Assembly: GCA_030490835.1 (NCBI GenBank)
Contig: CM059971.1
Span: 6,864,007 to 6,928,006 of the forward strand
Reading direction: 5' to 3'
Origin: Annona cherimola
Lineage: Eukaryota > Streptophyta > Magnoliopsida > Magnoliales > Annonaceae
DNA length: 64,000 nucleotides
In this document: piece after piece, positions 46,085-56,808 of the stretch
How positions within the stretch are numbered: the first letter of the stretch is position 1
Layout of the letters: each line of letters starts with the position of its first letter
Translations under genes and position numbers: made by a program
Notes under the pieces: generated by a model
What the model was told of the DNA's origin: nothing
The model's input: the letters and a program-made list of their open reading frames with translations, nothing else
Database searches by the model: none

Positions 46085-46436
46085 ATAATATATAAACACT
46101 TATAAAAAGTCTATATATTTTAAAATTTCATTATTCCATTCTAGTTTCTTTAGTGCTTGTTTTGGTAATATAAAAATTTATGGGATTGTAGAATAAGACT
46201 GAGAATAGAAAAATGAATATTTTGATACATGTATGATTGATATGAAAAGATAGGGGCAAAATTGGAATAAATAAGATAATTATAAAGAAAAATAATTAGA
46301 ATGTAAATATAAAATTGGAAAAATAGAATAAAAATTATTTAAAAATATTTTGAAAAATGGGACGGCCGTAAGATTTACCTTGCAGTCCCACCGTTTCCCG
46401 CACTTTCTCATTACCAAGCATCCTCTCATTTCGTAA

Positions 46437-47013
46437 GTGACGTGGTTATTGTCATTATATTTGTTTGATGGCATTCAATTTTATAAAAAGTGGCCATTGT
46501 CTAAGAAAGGAGAACTCATCAATGCAAAAACGAGGCTCTCGGCCCACCACATGGTTCGCGTTTCTTGCACGAATCTTGGTGCGGAATGTCGGGCTTTGAG
46601 TACGAAATTTATCTTCGGTTTTCCCGAGCAAGATCTCAATCGCTACTTCCTTGTCAACATTAATCCCTTAACTAGAATTGCAATAGGTACTTGGGTTAGT
46701 TGTAAATACAAGAATTTAAGAAGAAACAAGGCTCTCCACCTGCCTATAGATTACCCCACATGTCTAGACATAATCAAAGGCTCACATTGAATATATGGAT
46801 GACCATAACATTCTGGTGGAGACTCATGTGAGGAGTGGGGTCAAGTGCAGAGCGGATGAACTACTTGGATTGATGAAATATGGGCCCACGGAATGGTTGC
46901 CACGCGTATTATTACGAGCATGGATGCTATCTAGATGGACAGAAAAGGTAAGCCAAGGGGTGCTACTGCAAATGCATTTTTTATTGGTATTTTATAAATT
47001 ATGTGACAATTGA
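46437..47013 (+). pseudogene. Unidentified frames in copy B
   Basis: Two frames (46437-46790, 117 residues; 46795-47013, 72 residues) follow one another. The matching part of copy A (4190-4350) shares DNA similarity ('tatggatgaccacaaaattc'), but its frames are not conserved. I recognise no domain, and coding status is doubtful. Confidence 0.2.
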
Positions 47014-48370
47014 TTAGGGGTATTAATGGTAATGGTCAACTTGCCATTTTACCTGTTCAACTAGTTTATAAATGAGTTTGTGTTGTATTTTTGAATAAAT
47101 AGTTTATGATCCACTATACCATTTAACAATTTAATTAAATAAACAAGGTAGGGTTGAGATTTTATACCCAGTCAACCTGTTTCGTAACCCATTCATAATA
47201 ATATTATTTTTTAAATATATATAATACCTAAAATAGTTCCACCCTCTCACTCTTTGTCCTTCTCTTGCCCTTGTAATCTAATTCCCACCTGTGCCTAACG
47301 TCGTAAGACTCCCTGCTAGCGCCTGATGAAATTTTGCCCGCCCTAATTCTCTTAGTGTCTGCTCCTCCTTATCTCCCTTTGAAAAAATATTTCGTTTGCC
47401 CTTATTTCTCACTGCCTCTCCAACTTCTGAGTTCTAGGCTTTTATCTTCTTCCTCCACGTTCCTCTACTATGTGCTTAATGCCTGCTCTCTTACTTCCTC
47501 TCTCTTGTCATCTAATTGCTGTAACTGGAACAAGCTAAACGATCCATTGCCTCACTGGCCTTTGTGTCCGACCAACTTACCATCAATCCCCTTTCCAGGA
47601 AGTAAGGCCTCTCCCTCCCTCCCTCCCTCCCTCGCTCCACCTCTCTATCTCTAATTTCTCTAATTTAAAACTCTTGCTTTCCTTAGATCTGTCTCTAGCT
47701 TCTCTCTTGCCACCTCTCTACAATTGCTACCTTCCGACTCACCATTGATAGGTATATTAATATTTTGCCTTTTTTTGTAGGTTCTTCTTTGATGGCCTTG
47801 CTTGTTGATTCTTGACATGTGTATAATCAAATGGCTTTGAATACTAATATTGTGGTAGTTTCATAATTATGTTATCATGTTATGATTTCTATAATCTAGC
47901 TCTGTTTTGTTGCATTTGATACACAATTAAGTATTGCATATGGCCAAACAATATATGGAAATCGGTTGTAAAATTGTCTACATACAGAAACCGTTAATAA
48001 TCAGTCAACCTGTTTATTAAATGAGCTGCAAATGGGTTAAGGTTGAGATTTTTTAAATATGCTAATAAACAGATTATGGTTGAGACATTTTAAATAAGTT
48101 AGCATTATGATTACGTTCCAATCCCATCCGTTAACACCCTACAAGTGATATTACAATTTCGCACATTTCACAATCTCCACACTATGAAGGGACTTTTCTG
48201 TAAATACTCGCACTCTCTAGGAGGACGTCTGTATAAACACCTGCACTCGGCAGAATCTAACAGCGCTCGTCTTGTAATAAGCTGAAGTATCGCGAATTCA
48301 TTTTAAAGGTCAAGAAAATGTGCACATATTTTAATATAATGGAGCCACAAGACGTGATTAACAAAACCTT
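47014..48370. other. Low-complexity and repeat-derived spacer
   Basis: It contains a pyrimidine-rich stretch with a (CTCC)n microsatellite at 47608-47636, and phrases about 'aacctgtttattaaatgagc' repeated at 47030-47220 and 47995-48150. The frame 47334-47654 is pyrimidine-driven and unlikely to be real. Confidence 0.4.
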
Positions 48371-48389
48371 TCAATTGAATAAGAAGGAC

Positions 48390-48436
48390 GCCCAATCAAA
48401 AAAAAAAACAAAAACAAAAACAAAAGGAAAAAAAAA
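48390..48436 (+). mobile_element. 47-bp A-rich retroposon-tail insertion
   Basis: The insert 'gcccaatcaaaaaaa...' is nearly all A with a few C and G. It is flanked by a 13-bp direct repeat, GAATAAGAAGGAC / GAATGAGAAGGAC (48377-48389 and 48437-48449). Copy A near 4430-4450 lacks it. Confidence 0.6.
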
Positions 48437-49185
48437 GAATGAGAAGGACATGGTTCTATCAATTTAGTCGGTTCACAAAATTTAGAAGCTTGTAGTTCAA
48501 AATAAAGAGGATAACAACGGGAGTAAGAATCGAAGACAGGTACATAGATATCGATATTATGAATGGTTCAGATGATAGAAAGAAAATAAAAAAAGTCATC
48601 AACAAAATCGTAAATTCAACTGTCAAAAAAAAGGTGCAGAAGCAATACATGAACCAGGGGCTGAAATGAGAGGATATGTTGTATCATCCCCTTTGTGTAA
48701 AGCAGAAGAACGGCAGCTAATCTCTTCGGAGTTTGGATGGGTATTTGCATTATTATTCAGCTCAATTATTTTGGGAGCTCTGACATCTAACTATGATGGT
48801 GACAAAAACGGAGTCGCTTTGGAATCATGCCCACTTTTCCACTCTTTTCATGCTTTGATCGGAAAATGGAGATGTTGCATAAGATCATGGACTGATGCGT
48901 CGGAGGGGAGCGACAGATGAGGAAAATTGAACGATTAGAGACATTTTGGCCGAAATGGTCCACCACAGGCGAAATCAAGCAAATAGGCTACTAGATCAAT
49001 CAGGAAACTTTTTCAAAGGATAATCAATATCTCGGATTAAAAAAGAGCTTAGCAGAAATGTGACATGTATATAAAAATGTGAAAAAATAACTATAACATA
49101 TGATAACGAGGTAGTTGAAATGCAAATGCCGCATGGTATGAAAAAGAATGCAACAAGTGGCAAAAAACTTCAGCGAAAAAAAGAA

Positions 49186-49528
49186 AATTTACAAATATAC
49201 TTATATAGTTTGACCATAATTGCAAATATACTCATGTTGTTATAATATCGTTAGCGCATCGGCACAGCGTAGGTATATTTGTAAAGGTTTGTAAACCATG
49301 TGAGTATATTTATGAACATTAAATATACTTTTTTAATTTTTAAAATTGTAAATATACCTACGTAGTTTGCAAATCTTTGCAAATATACTCACGTCATAAT
49401 GGTTCATAATAACGGGCATATATTTGCAACTTTGGTCAAATTACGTAAAAGTAATTTGTAATTTTCGAAATTATGTGAGTATATTTACAATTGTAATCAA
49501 ACTAAGTAGGTGTATTTGCAAATCACCT
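49186..49528. mobile_element. MITE, family R copy 1
   Basis: Inverted ends of about 48 bp: 'ttacaaatatacttatatag' on the left and the reverse complement of 'gatttgcaaatacacctact' on the right, continuing through 'agtttga(c/t)' and 'caattgtaaatata'. It is present at the same place in copy C (60921-61327) and absent from copy A (near 5685). Confidence 0.75.
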
Positions 49529-49608
49529 AAAAAACTGTAACATATGGCATAAGAAAATCAAACAACTTTGTTAGCCCTATTTAATGGCTTATAATATAGA
49601 GTGTGTTT

Positions 49609-49889
49609 GGTTAGAGGTAAAACTTTTGATGAAAAGTTTCTGAAGTAGAAGTTGTCAAATCAATAGAAAATGATGTGATATAATAGGAGTAATGATGAGG
49701 AGTAAAGAGAATAAAGTTAAAATAGATAGGTTAGTTGTATGGGTAGTTGTGTAGAAATGATTGAAAAGTAGGGTAATTTGTATAGAAAAATGTGAAAAAA
49801 TGATTAAAAAATAAAGTAGTTATGGAGAATGACAAGTTTTAGATTGAAAAGTTTTAGTTGACACTTTTTTTCCCTAAACAAACACACCC
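49609..49889. mobile_element. Tourist-like MITE, family H copy 6
   Basis: Ends GAGTGTGTTTGG and CAAACACACCC lie between ATA triplets (49606-49608, 49890-49892). Copy C has the exact empty site 'ataatataatctg' at 61392-61404 with one ATA. Copy A is also empty. Confidence 0.95.
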
Positions 49890-51006
49890 ATAATCTGTAA
49901 AATTAATTACGAATCAAACGCGAACAAAGCTACCATTTTAAACCAATCCACAAAAACAATGCAATTATAATTATTTGATTTCTTTAACCTACTCCACTAT
50001 AAAACACACAAGACATTGTGTTCCATTTGTCAACTTTAATACATAAATTATAGTAGTACAAATCTAACAATTATCTTCTAAATTTAGAACCTAACTTTAT
50101 GTGACTAGTGAAGTAATCAACCTATTTGATTCACTTTCTCTTGAGTTGATCATTATAGAAATACATTTAGAAAAGAAAAGATTAACCAATTTGACAAATC
50201 TGCATGAGCAACATGATTTGTACCAGGTCTTTAAGAGAATGAACTAATCACTTCAATAGCAACTCCTCCAAGTACTCTCTTTTATCTTCAAATGCTTACC
50301 AAGCGTTGCTCTCCAAAAACATGTTCTTGTGTTGGCCCTGGTCCTTTTTTTTTATAGCCACGAGCCCATCCATGAAAGGCGGCTTAAGAGAGATAAATAG
50401 AAAAGATAGCTAAGACAACTCATCCATGCTCATTTACATATTTTACTAGCTGTTAAAAGACATTTGACATTTTGTCTAAAAATTGTCAAACATTTTAAAA
50501 TTGTCGACCTTTTTCACCTAAAATGTTCGACGTTTTTCCTATTTCACAGAAAATAATTTTTTCCTAAAAACTCGAAGGCTAACTAGGTAATCATGTCCCA
50601 TAACAATTAAACTCAAACGTTAAGTACAAAACAACAACAAGCACCAAGTCATCCAAAAGAACTCATCCTTGTAGAAACTACACCAATCTTTGAGCAAGGT
50701 ACAACCAATCACAAGTTATGACATCCAATCATACTCAATGACAACCAATCACAATCATACCCTATCACGGGATATGCTTTTATCTACCGATAAAACCTGC
50801 TAAATAAGATAAGATTAATCAAAATTAAAATTAAGTATAACCTTTAACACCATCAAAATTAATGATCACATAATTTAACATATTATGTGTTATTATAAGT
50901 TTGTGGTCAAGGATAAGCAACAGATGAAGTTTGTAAACTATTCTATGAGAATAAAAAAATCATAATTGTTTCAAAAAAAGAATCATAATTAATTAGATAA
51001 TATGAT

Positions 51007-51017
51007 TTTCATCAAAA
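51007..51017 (+). mobile_element. 11-bp tail-like insertion with 16-bp duplication
   Basis: The insert TTTCATCAAAA lies between perfect 16-bp repeats AATTAGATAATATGAT (50991-51006, 51018-51033). Copy A (near 7175-7190) has one diverged copy and no insert. Confidence 0.6.
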
Positions 51018-51479
51018 AATTAGATAATATGATAGTTATAAATGAAATAGAATTAGAGTTGGATAGATAGGACATAGCATGTTTTGTCTGAGCTTATTGG
51101 ACGCTAACTTTGACAATGTTTGAAGGGAAATTTCGATAATCATTTTGATTTTTAATTTTTCATGTCTCATGGTATTCTTGTGTAGACCACTGATTCACAA
51201 TACATTTTGTTTATATTACATCTTATTTTAATTCGTATTATAATTAATCGCAAGAATCCTTACATCTTTATCTTATTTAATATTATAAACCAATTCTAAA
51301 TATCCTTTGTAGTTTTTCATATCATCATCGAGGGGGAGCCTTCTTTATAGAATTCGTTCCCACGTGACGTTGATAGTGTGAACCCATAGAATAAAGGATA
51401 CGTATAACTCTCTGAGGCCCAACCCATGGGAAGCGCTTTCCGTGCTTTTTAGAGGAAGCGTCAAATCTGCTATCCATTT

Positions 51480-53172
51480 TGTTGGTCCCGAGTTTATGGC
51501 AAAACCCAAGAGGGGAGGGGTGAATTGGGTTCAAAAAAATCTTTAGTAAATTAAAACTTAACCCCTTGAAAGTTTAATCCCCTTGTGATATAAGATAGAA
51601 TGAGTGGGTGCAGATGGAATTTAAAATGCAAGCAATCAAACCAAACAGGAAACAATAATATATAGTGGTTCGAGCAACCTTCCCTACTCCACTCTTCCAA
51701 GCACACACCCATTGTGTCTTGGGTTCCACTATTGTATTCCTCGAATACAACTAGAGTCAGCACTCTCTTCTAGATTCTAGCTCTAGGGGGCATATACAAA
51801 CAGAGCCTCCGTTCTCTTCTAGATTCTAGCTCTAGAAGGCGTATACAATGAATAGCACAAGTAGGTGATAAGTTCCACTCCAATCACACTGCTACCTTAC
51901 TACAACTTGATTTGATACACCGAAGACTCAAACCAAGTACCAAAAATGAATGATGAATTGAAACAAAGGGAAACTACACTTTACAGATCTGTGTAGGCAG
52001 TTTCAGCTTGAGGAAGTGTTCTTGATGCAGCGAATCATTCCTTGTTGAAGCGAATCACAACTTTGAACTTGCTCTTCATTTGAAGAAGTATAGATCACTC
52101 AATATATAGAGAAAAGTAGATTCAAATACTTAATAACACTTCTTTCCTCTTTTTCAGCCTTAACTTGTGTGTTTTCATGTTTGCTTGAGTGTCTATATAT
52201 AGAGGAGGAAGATTTTTGAACGTTGGAGAAGTGGTTGGCATGTAATAAATATGCTAACGTTCAAAAATTCGAACGTTACTCCTCCAAGTCATAGGTGGAG
52301 TCGACTTCATGTGCGACTTCACCCAAGTCACATGCTGGAGTCGACTTCGGATGCGACTTCATCTGTTCTTAATTTTCAAGTCTGTCTTCTGGGTCGACTT
52401 GGTCTGGGACTCGACCCCAAGTCGATCTTGGAGTCGACTTCGGGTGCGACTTGGCTTCTTTCCTCATCCCAACTTTGTTGAAGTGTCTTTTGCTTGCTTA
52501 ACTTCTTCTTCTTGTCTTGTTTTTCAACTTCTTGGAGCTTAATGATACAAGATCCTTTAAGCTTGGAGAACTTTGTCGAACTTAGATCTTGTATGAGCAA
52601 TTCCATCTTAGGTTTCATGTATCTTGCTTAAAAAAAACTTGAATTGGTCTTCATATATCTAGGTTATCTTCAGACTTTATTTGATTTTAGTATATCTTGA
52701 AATCAGCTTGTTCTTGAACTTGAAATTTTTGTCTTTTCAAGTTGAAGTTGATGTTGAAGTCGACTTTGCCTGCGATTTCACCCAAGTCGCATGCGGAGTC
52801 GACTTGGGTTGCGACTTCAGATATTTTGCTACTCAATTTCAACGCTGGAAGGAAGTTGCTGCTCCAAGTCGATACTGGAGTCGACTTTATCTGCGACTTG
52901 GCCCAAGTCACAAGTGGAGTCGACTTCATCTGCGACTTCGGTTGTTCTGCTCTCCAAAATCAACACTGGAAGAAAGGTGTCCTTTGAAGTCGAAGATGGA
53001 GTCGACTTGAGAGATCGACTTCGCCTAAGTCGATGTCTGAGTCGACTTGATTTGCGACTTGACTTGTTCTATCATTTGCACAATAACTCATTAGTAGCAA
53101 ATATTTACTCAAATTGTGTTGTTCATTATCAAAACACATAAATTGTATATTTTTCATCAATTGTTTCCAACA
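51480..53172 (+). mobile_element. Solo LTR with perfect target duplication
   Basis: It begins TGTTGGTCCCG and ends TTTCCAACA, with inverted terminal hexamers TGTTGG/CCAACA, and is flanked by CATTT on both sides (51475-51479, 53173-53177). Length is 1693 bp. There is no primer site, polypurine tract or coding sequence, so it is a single LTR. A TATA box (TATATATAG) lies at 52193-52201. Downstream of it are paired GTCGAC palindromes. The superfamily (Ty1/copia or Ty3/gypsy) cannot be decided. All frames inside (for example 52251-53141) are by-products of the palindromes. Confidence 0.93.
52300..53046. repeat. Paired GTCGAC palindromes inside the solo LTR
   Basis: GTCGAC occurs at 52300/52340, 52393/52433, 52759/52798, 52880/52919 and 53001/53041: five pairs, each 39-40 bp apart. 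The last three pairs recur every 121 bp. Between partners lie TGCGACTT and AAGTCGCA, themselves inverted. Confidence 0.92.
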
Positions 53173-53177
53173 CATTT

Positions 53178-54404
53178 TGCGTTGATGGCTGAGATCAAAT
53201 GGGGCATTTCGATGAGTGAAAATTTGAGACAGGCATCGGTCAGCGTCGGCACTCGCGGCTCGCAGACTCGCGTCTCCTCACCTGGGCGAAAGGCAGATGG
53301 GTTGGAATTGGCCGGATAAATTGCTTCAAAAATCAGAGAGAACAGAGGGTTATGCGATGCCTTGATTATCAAGAGACTGGAATGCTAGACTTGGATTTCC
53401 AAATCTGTGATTGTGTAGGTTTTCGCTGCTTTTTTTTTATTCGTGATTTTATAATCAACATTTTTCATGGTCGTATTCAAGGAGGACTGAATTGCTTAAA
53501 GTGGCGGATAATCTGCTTTTGGACGAAGGTGCTCTTATGCTGGTTTGATGTTGCTGATTTTTGCTAGAATTTTTGGGTTAATGTCTACGGGTGCTGACAA
53601 AAAAGTAATGGTCGGTAGATACTACTGTTGTGCTTAGCTAGAAGTAGCCATGTGATTGGAATGGTTGAAGCAATGATTTGAAACAGATGGTGGCTATGGG
53701 ACTGTGCTTGGATCATGGCTATTTGCGGATGGCCGGAAATGAGGAAGATGATAGGGGCATCCTTCTAATATTGTCACTCTATTAGGCGGTCTCGATTATC
53801 CGATTGATATTGTCAGCAATGAGAATCTGAAAACCCAACATCAACCATGCCTGCCTCTCGTCGTGCTGTGACGATAGTGATGGAGCACTGAGATGGTGCT
53901 TGGTGCTCCAGCAAAGTAGCTTCTAGTCATGCGTAGCCAATTTGCTTTGGATGATCTACACCTTTAAAAATACAGAAACGGTCTTAAAATAATGTAGTGG
54001 GTTCCAAAATATTGTAGGTTGCAACGCAACAGCTTATGTATTATCGACAATGAAAATGTTTTTATGGTTTTACTAGCGGATACTATATACCTACTCCCAT
54101 TAATTTGATATCCTTTTTATAATTTATTGTTACTAATTCAAAACATGTAAAAAAAAAGGAACATGACCATTTGCTCCTCAAAAACATATTTTTAAAATAA
54201 TTTTCAATACAATAGTTAACATAAGTGTATCTAATTTATAAAAGAAGTTTATCATCTTTAAAAATGTACTTATATTTATTAACTGTATTTAATTTATAAA
54301 AGAAGTTTTATCATTTTTGAAAAAAAAATATATATATATATATATTAAATTTTGAAAATGACTAAATATCAAAGGAGAAATATATAAGCGGTGTCCAATA
54401 TTTA
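53178..54404. other. Unassigned spacer
   Basis: Short frames at 53116-53372 and 53352-53567 are not recognisable. The stretch before 54000 is more GC-rich than the surrounding AT-rich spacer and might be decayed genic DNA. The solo LTR inserted at its left edge. Confidence 0.35.
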
Positions 54405-54410
54405 TATAGA

Positions 54411-54790
54411 TGAATGATCCTGTTAGCCTGGGCTAAGTAAATGCCCCACTTAGCCTACCTTAAAAAACCTATTTACAACCATTTTTTTAACTTTTTTCTT
54501 CGTTTACTTATTTATCTGATTGTATTTAACATATAGATCAAGTTCTACTATTTTTGAATATATTTATCTATTTTTTGAGATTTTTAAACATCTATGTGCG
54601 TATATGTATTTAAAATACCCTTATTTTTAAAAATCTAAAAAAAAATATACATATATCCAAAAATCGTAAAACTTGATTTATATATTAAATACACTCAGAT
54701 AAACAAGTAGATGAAGAAAAAAGTAAAAAAAAAAAGTTGTTTCAAAAAATTATTTTTTATTCTACGGGAGAAATGTGTGAACGGTATGGA
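54411..54790. mobile_element. Foldback element, family F
   Basis: The left end GATCCTGTTAGCCTGGGC matches the end of the 41826 element. The arms ('cttttttcttcgtttactta' and its inverse near 54705) are long inverted repeats with a central 'aaaatacccttatttttaaa'. Confidence 0.7.
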
Positions 54791-54799
54791 TCTTTGCAA

Positions 54800-55699
54800 A
54801 TTTAAAACACTAAATTAATCAAAATAATTATGTTCATCATAATTAATTTTTAAGATAGAATTCAATCATTGATATTTTCTATTTTTTGTATAAACTACGT
54901 GAATGTCAAAGATACAAAATATATAAGTTTAAATCAATCCCAAAAATCATATATATTTAGTTTATTTAAATCTTGATGAGGTATATTTTGAACCATAAAA
55001 CCACTACAATTATATGATCTCCGTCTATGAAATTATATGATTTTTCATGTATAAAAAAAAAGAGAAAGGAAGAAAAAAAAAACAGGGAGAGAAAAATTAC
55101 AACAAAAGAAAAATTGATGGCAAAAAAAAAAAGAAGAAGAAAAATTTGCAAATGGTTTAAAAATTATAAAATCATAGATAGCTACGGTTTTCAAGATTTT
55201 TATTTAAAAAAAAAAAGAAATTTCTTTATAGGCCGAAAAATTTATGAAATGAATGATGAAAGATGGGAAAAAAAAGCGTGTTTTGGGCAAAGTAAGCCTT
55301 CGCCACTCGGATTGAAAAGTTCATGTCATTGCCAAGTTTAGGTGGCGCACAAAGAAAAAAAGACTATGAGCATGAAACGGGCACTGGTGGTGCTGAAGAA
55401 AGCTCCAAAACTAAAGCATGAAACGGATTCAAAAGATGCCAAGGAATACGAGTGCGTTATGGACTAAAGATGTATTGGGATTCAAACGAGAGACGATTAA
55501 CGGGAACAAGGATGGCCACGGAGAGCTACACCCACAAGCGTTTAATCGCAAATCGGCAGCTTTTGCTGTTGTCAGGGCTCATTTCTGGAGATGTAGCTGC
55601 CGGACATGGGATCTCACCAACGGTCACGCCATATACATATATATATTATCTATTTTATATATCATAAATATCTATCTTTATATATCATAAAAAATACTT

Positions 55700-55702
<3 letters not shown>
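54800..55702. other. AT-rich spacer, one GC-richer patch
   Basis: Lysine-rich frames (55027-55341 and its antisense) reflect A-rich DNA. A GC-richer patch at 55330-55630 has two overlapping frames without a recognised domain. Confidence 0.35.

Positions 55703-55749
<47 letters not shown>
55703..55749. repeat. (TA)n microsatellite
   Basis: About 23 TA units run up to the first of two foldback elements. Short TA runs continue at 56131-56151 and 56573-56593. Confidence 0.97.
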
Positions 55750-55751
<2 letters not shown>

Positions 55752-56130
55752 ATTCTGTTCCGGTGCAGCGTCACTGCACCGGAACAGCGGTGCAGTGGCC
55801 CCAAAATGGGGCCCACATTATTATGAAATCATGATCTATTCCACCCATTGTATTTAGAATAATGTATTCTATAACCATACCAATTTTCATCCCAATCAGA
55901 TACTTTAAAGTTGTTATTTACATTAAACTATTTTATTACGTTGGATTTGTACCATTTTCAGATGGGGCCCATATACATATCTGATTGGGATGAAAATTGG
56001 TATGGTAATAGAATACATTATTCTAAATACAATAGGTGGAGTAGATCATGATTTCATGATCATGTGGGCCCCATTTTGGGGCCACTGCACGGCTGTTCCG
56101 GTGCAGTGACGCTGCACCGGAACAGGTCCC
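55750..56130. mobile_element. Foldback element, family G copy 3, with terminal hairpins
   Basis: Each terminus is a perfect 14-bp-stem hairpin: CTGTTCCGGTGCAG, 5-nt loop, CTGCACCGGAACAG. Beyond these hairpins the two halves of the element are inverted copies ('gtggcccc' with 'ggggccac', 'accaattttcatcccaatca' with its inverse). The interior 'aaactattttattacgttgg' is shared with the element at 16433. TA repeats flank both sides. Confidence 0.92.
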
Positions 56131-56149
56131 TATATATATATATATATAT

Positions 56150-56573
56150 ATGAGGGGTGATCATTTCAGGCCGGCCGCACGGCACTGCTCCGTGCGTCCA
56201 GCCTGAAAACCTATTTTTTTTTATTTTTATTTTTATTTTTTTTCATGAGTAAGTAAATCTAGGTGTATTAAATCTATAAAACAAGTTTTACCATTTTTGG
56301 ATGTTTTTAAGTATTTTTTTTGGATTTTTAAACACGGTGGCAGTTTCGTAATTTTTGGATTTCAGAAATTTACGAAACTGCCACCGTGTTTAAAAATCCA
56401 AAAAAAATACTTAAAAACATCCAAAAATGGTAAAACTTGTTTTATAGATTTAATACACCTAGATTTACTTACCCATAAAAAAAATCAAAAAAAAAATAAA
56501 AAAAAATAGGTTTTCAGGCCGGACGCACGGAGCAGTGCCGTGCGGCCGGCCTGAAATGATCATGCCTCTATAT
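56150..56573. mobile_element. Foldback element, family F, near-perfect palindrome
   Basis: Arms of about 210 bp are almost exact inverted copies, with the centre near 56362 in 'ttttggatttcagaaattt'. Each end carries a sub-hairpin (CAGGCCGG...CCGCACGG / CCGTGCG...AGCCTG). It lies in the same TA microsatellite as the preceding element. The antisense frame 56465-56938 crosses it and the satellite and is not a gene. Confidence 0.92.
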
Positions 56574-56808
56574 ATATATATATATATATATATGAAGGCC
56601 CGGGGTCTCGGGATCTTACCAGGCATGCCACATATATATAGGCTAAGCACTTTTTCTTTATTATTAATATATATATAAGCCCGAGATCCCGTGATAAATA
56701 AACTATCGGATTTCATGCTAATTGCACAAAAAAAGAGAAAACGAGAAACGTAAAGAAAATAAAAATGAAGAGACCAGGGGATCCCGAGATAATAAAAAAG
56801 GGAAGCCT

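Larger units (their letters stand above)
40556..51315 (+). repeat. Local duplicated block, copy B
   Basis: It is collinear with copy A (1143-7465) but longer because of insertions: foldback (41826), a partial internal re-duplication (43900-44830, similar to 2040-2940), MITEs (45737, 49186, 49609) and others. From 48967 to about 50335 it also matches copy C. No intact gene is seen. Confidence 0.75.

Noticed and set aside
47334..47654. 106-residue Leu/Ser/Pro-rich ORF
   Set aside because: It is driven by a pyrimidine-rich stretch and a CTCC microsatellite, without a domain or homologous frame.
52251..53141. Several overlapping frames of 76-116 residues
   Set aside because: They are on both strands and in several frames of the solo LTR, and consist of translations of the GTCGAC repeats.
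55027..55341. Lysine-rich 104-residue ORF
   Set aside because: It is a translation of A-rich DNA, with an equally long antisense frame, and is not supported as coding.
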